DNA of 64,000 bases from Chryseobacterium aquifrigidense (lineage in GTDB: Bacteria > Bacteroidota > Bacteroidia > Flavobacteriales > Weeksellaceae). Of this stretch, positions 62,706 through 64,000 are shown piece by piece (the stretch's first letter is position 1; each line of letters starts with the position of its first letter). The DNA lies in assembly GCF_006716485.1 (NCBI RefSeq), contig NZ_VFPD01000001.1:3144008-3208007 (forward strand), given 5' to 3'. The translations under genes and the position numbers were made by a program. A model generated the notes under the pieces. It had not been told where the DNA came from. It saw only the letters and a list, made by a program, of their open reading frames with translations, and did not search any database.

Positions 62706-63371
62706 ATGAGAATTCTCCTCCTATTTCTTTTTTTTCCGTTTCTAAGCTTTGCTCAAGATAAATTTGAGTATAAAAAAGATTTTGAGAAAATACTTAAAGA
62801 AACAAAAAATATAAAATCAGAGCTTTATTATGATAATTTATTAGACAGATATAATAAAATAGACACAACACTCACAGATAAGCAGGTACTGGCTTTACTA
62901 ATCGGTTTTACAGATAATAAATTTTATAAGCCCTATAAAGATCTTGAATTTGGTAAAATATTATATCAATTGAATACAGAAAAGGAATATGAGAAAGTAA
63001 TTCAGCTGGGTGATGAATTTTTGAAAACCCACCCTTTCGACCTGAAAACACTTTTCGAAACATCCTATGCCTATTTTAAAACTGATCATAAAGAAACAGC
63101 GGATCAATATCTCTTGAAAACTAGAATAATATTTCATGCGATGGCCTACAGCGGGCAGGGATTTAGTCCTGATGAACCAACATTTGCATTAAATCCTAGT
63201 GATGGGCAGGATTATTTAAGAAAAGGATTTAATATGAAGATTGGAAAAATGGGATCTGGAAAGGATAAAAATGGTTATTTTCTGGATATTCTTGATATTA
63301 ATTTCGACAATGGAAATACAACAAGTATGTACTTCATCATACCTCATGCAACAAAAAAAATGTTTGAATAG
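62706..63371 (+). CDS. DUF4919 family exported protein
   Basis: 221-aa protein with signal peptide MRILLLFLFFPFLSFAQ and a domain matching the DUF4919 pattern in Bacteroidota (LYYDNLLDRYNKIDTTLTDK ... TLFETSYAYFKTDHKE ... SGQGFSPDEPTFALNPSDG ... MYFIIPHATKKMFE). Helical TPR-like middle part. ATG 62706 is chosen so that the signal peptide is N-terminal. Function unknown. Confidence 0.8.
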   Translation: MRILLLFLFFPFLSFAQDKFEYKKDFEKILKETKNIKSELYYDNLLDRYNKIDTTLTDKQVLALLIGFTDNKFYKPYKDLEFGKILYQLNTEKEYEKVIQLGDEFLKTHPFDLKTLFETSYAYFKTDHKETADQYLLKTRIIFHAMAYSGQGFSPDEPTFALNPSDGQDYLRKGFNMKIGKMGSGKDKNGYFLDILDINFDNGNTTSMYFIIPHATKKMFE

Positions 63372-63413
63372 ATTCTCTTGTTATTCGTAGATTTGACGAC
63401 TAATAATCATGAT

Positions 63414-64000
63414 ATGAACGCTCAGGAACTTCAAACATTACTCACCGAAAGAGCAGAAAAATTTCATCTCAAAAATGAAGCATTTCACACGCTCCACAAA
63501 ATACTCTCAGAAAATCCTGAAGAATTGATAGGAGGCTTTGCCCGCCACGAAATTACTTTTGTATTTGAGGGATACCAATATCTGATTGAACAGCGATACC
63601 GGGAACCTATTATCCGGGCAAGAATAAGTCTTTGTGTGGAAAAGGAAACGTATGTTGAAAGTTTAGAACCCATCGGGTATTATGATCTTGAAATGGATTT
63701 TGATGGCGAAATAGTGGACGACTGGTTTGTCATTGAGAAGGAAAAATACCTGAAAGATATTGGAATCATATCCTATTTTCAGGAGATGAATAAAAAAATG
63801 CCTCCTCAATATTTACGTAGAAACCACAGTGAATATAAATTTGTTTCTTACATCTCTCTGATTGGAACACTCTTCATCAGCAAAGATTTTGAAGGGGCCG
63901 GAGTATTTATCAACAGAGCAAACACTTATTTAAATGACACCGATAATGTTTTACCTGACAAAGATTATTTAAAGAAATGCCGATATTTCCTGAAAATAAT
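63414..64000 (+). CDS. Hypothetical protein (3' end outside window)
   Basis: The frame opens at ATG 63414 (MNAQELQTLLTERAEKFHLK) and stays open for 195 codons to the right edge, so the gene is cut by the window. Acidic, soluble, with YYDLEMDFDGEIVDDWFVIE and a later helical IGTLFISKDFEGAGVFINRA region. No family recognised. Confidence 0.6.
   Translation, partial: MNAQELQTLLTERAEKFHLKNEAFHTLHKILSENPEELIGGFARHEITFVFEGYQYLIEQRYREPIIRARISLCVEKETYVESLEPIGYYDLEMDFDGEIVDDWFVIEKEKYLKDIGIISYFQEMNKKMPPQYLRRNHSEYKFVSYISLIGTLFISKDFEGAGVFINRANTYLNDTDNVLPDKDYLKKCRYFLKI

Overview
The window looks like the chromosome of a Flavobacteriia member of Bacteroidota, most likely Chryseobacterium or a close relative. 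The DNA is AT-rich and many genes are preceded by the Bacteroidota promoter core TAnnTTTG. It encodes SusC/SusD pairs, proteins with C-terminal type IX secretion (T9SS) sorting domains, a TamB/TamL pair and DUF6702 and HupE/UreJ proteins. No rRNA, tRNA, CRISPR array, integrase or transposase gene was seen.

Layout. 1-190: end of a possible c-type cytochrome. 483-8780: tamB-tamL-yihY envelope operon. 8890-10650 (-): argS. 10722-20270 (-): two consecutive SusC/SusD outer-membrane uptake units, the upstream one with a lipocalin-like lipoprotein. 20904-25202: housekeeping rnhB, yidC, pyrG. 25356-31922: a lipid-type cluster (CDP-alcohol phosphatidyltransferase, CdsA-like, patatin, SDR, PAP2 plus dual-specificity phosphatase, hydrolase-methyltransferase fusion) that matches the content of the poorly understood E. 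coli ynbABCD genes, with extra enzymes and altered catalytic motifs. 32036-41890: YceI, RadA, ACP phosphodiesterase, DUF6702, a T9SS-exported subtilase, HupE/UreJ and an M1 metallopeptidase. 42179-42688: two tandem double-glycine-leader, cysteine-rich peptide genes with duplicated promoter, leader and terminator. 42744-48737: a LytTR two-component system divergent from carboxylate transporters and TerC. 48854-50861: groES-groEL.

The accessory region begins at groEL. Between 50862 and 56142 there are four additional, diverged copies of the groEL 3' end. Each carries the last roughly 38-65 codons, a small hairpin just after the stop and the transcription terminator. They separate small cargo units that mostly have their own TAnnTTTG promoter. 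The copies carry synonymous differences from the resident gene, and their RNA hairpins show compensatory changes, so they look like successive captures of foreign groEL tails rather than simple local duplication. Next comes a translationally coupled pair (a DGQHR/ParB-like protein and a HEPN-type protein with an RNxxxH motif), which I read as a candidate defence or toxin-antitoxin system. An XRE regulator follows. It is divergent from a palindromic operator, a textbook TTG-N19-TATATTTG promoter and a roughly 200-nt structured RNA of 6S-like shape. The last part (59311-64000) holds hypothetical, zinc-ribbon, SUKH-type immunity-like, kelch/T9SS and DUF4919 genes, the final one cut by the window edge.

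Functional assignments rest on motifs read by eye; no database search was possible.
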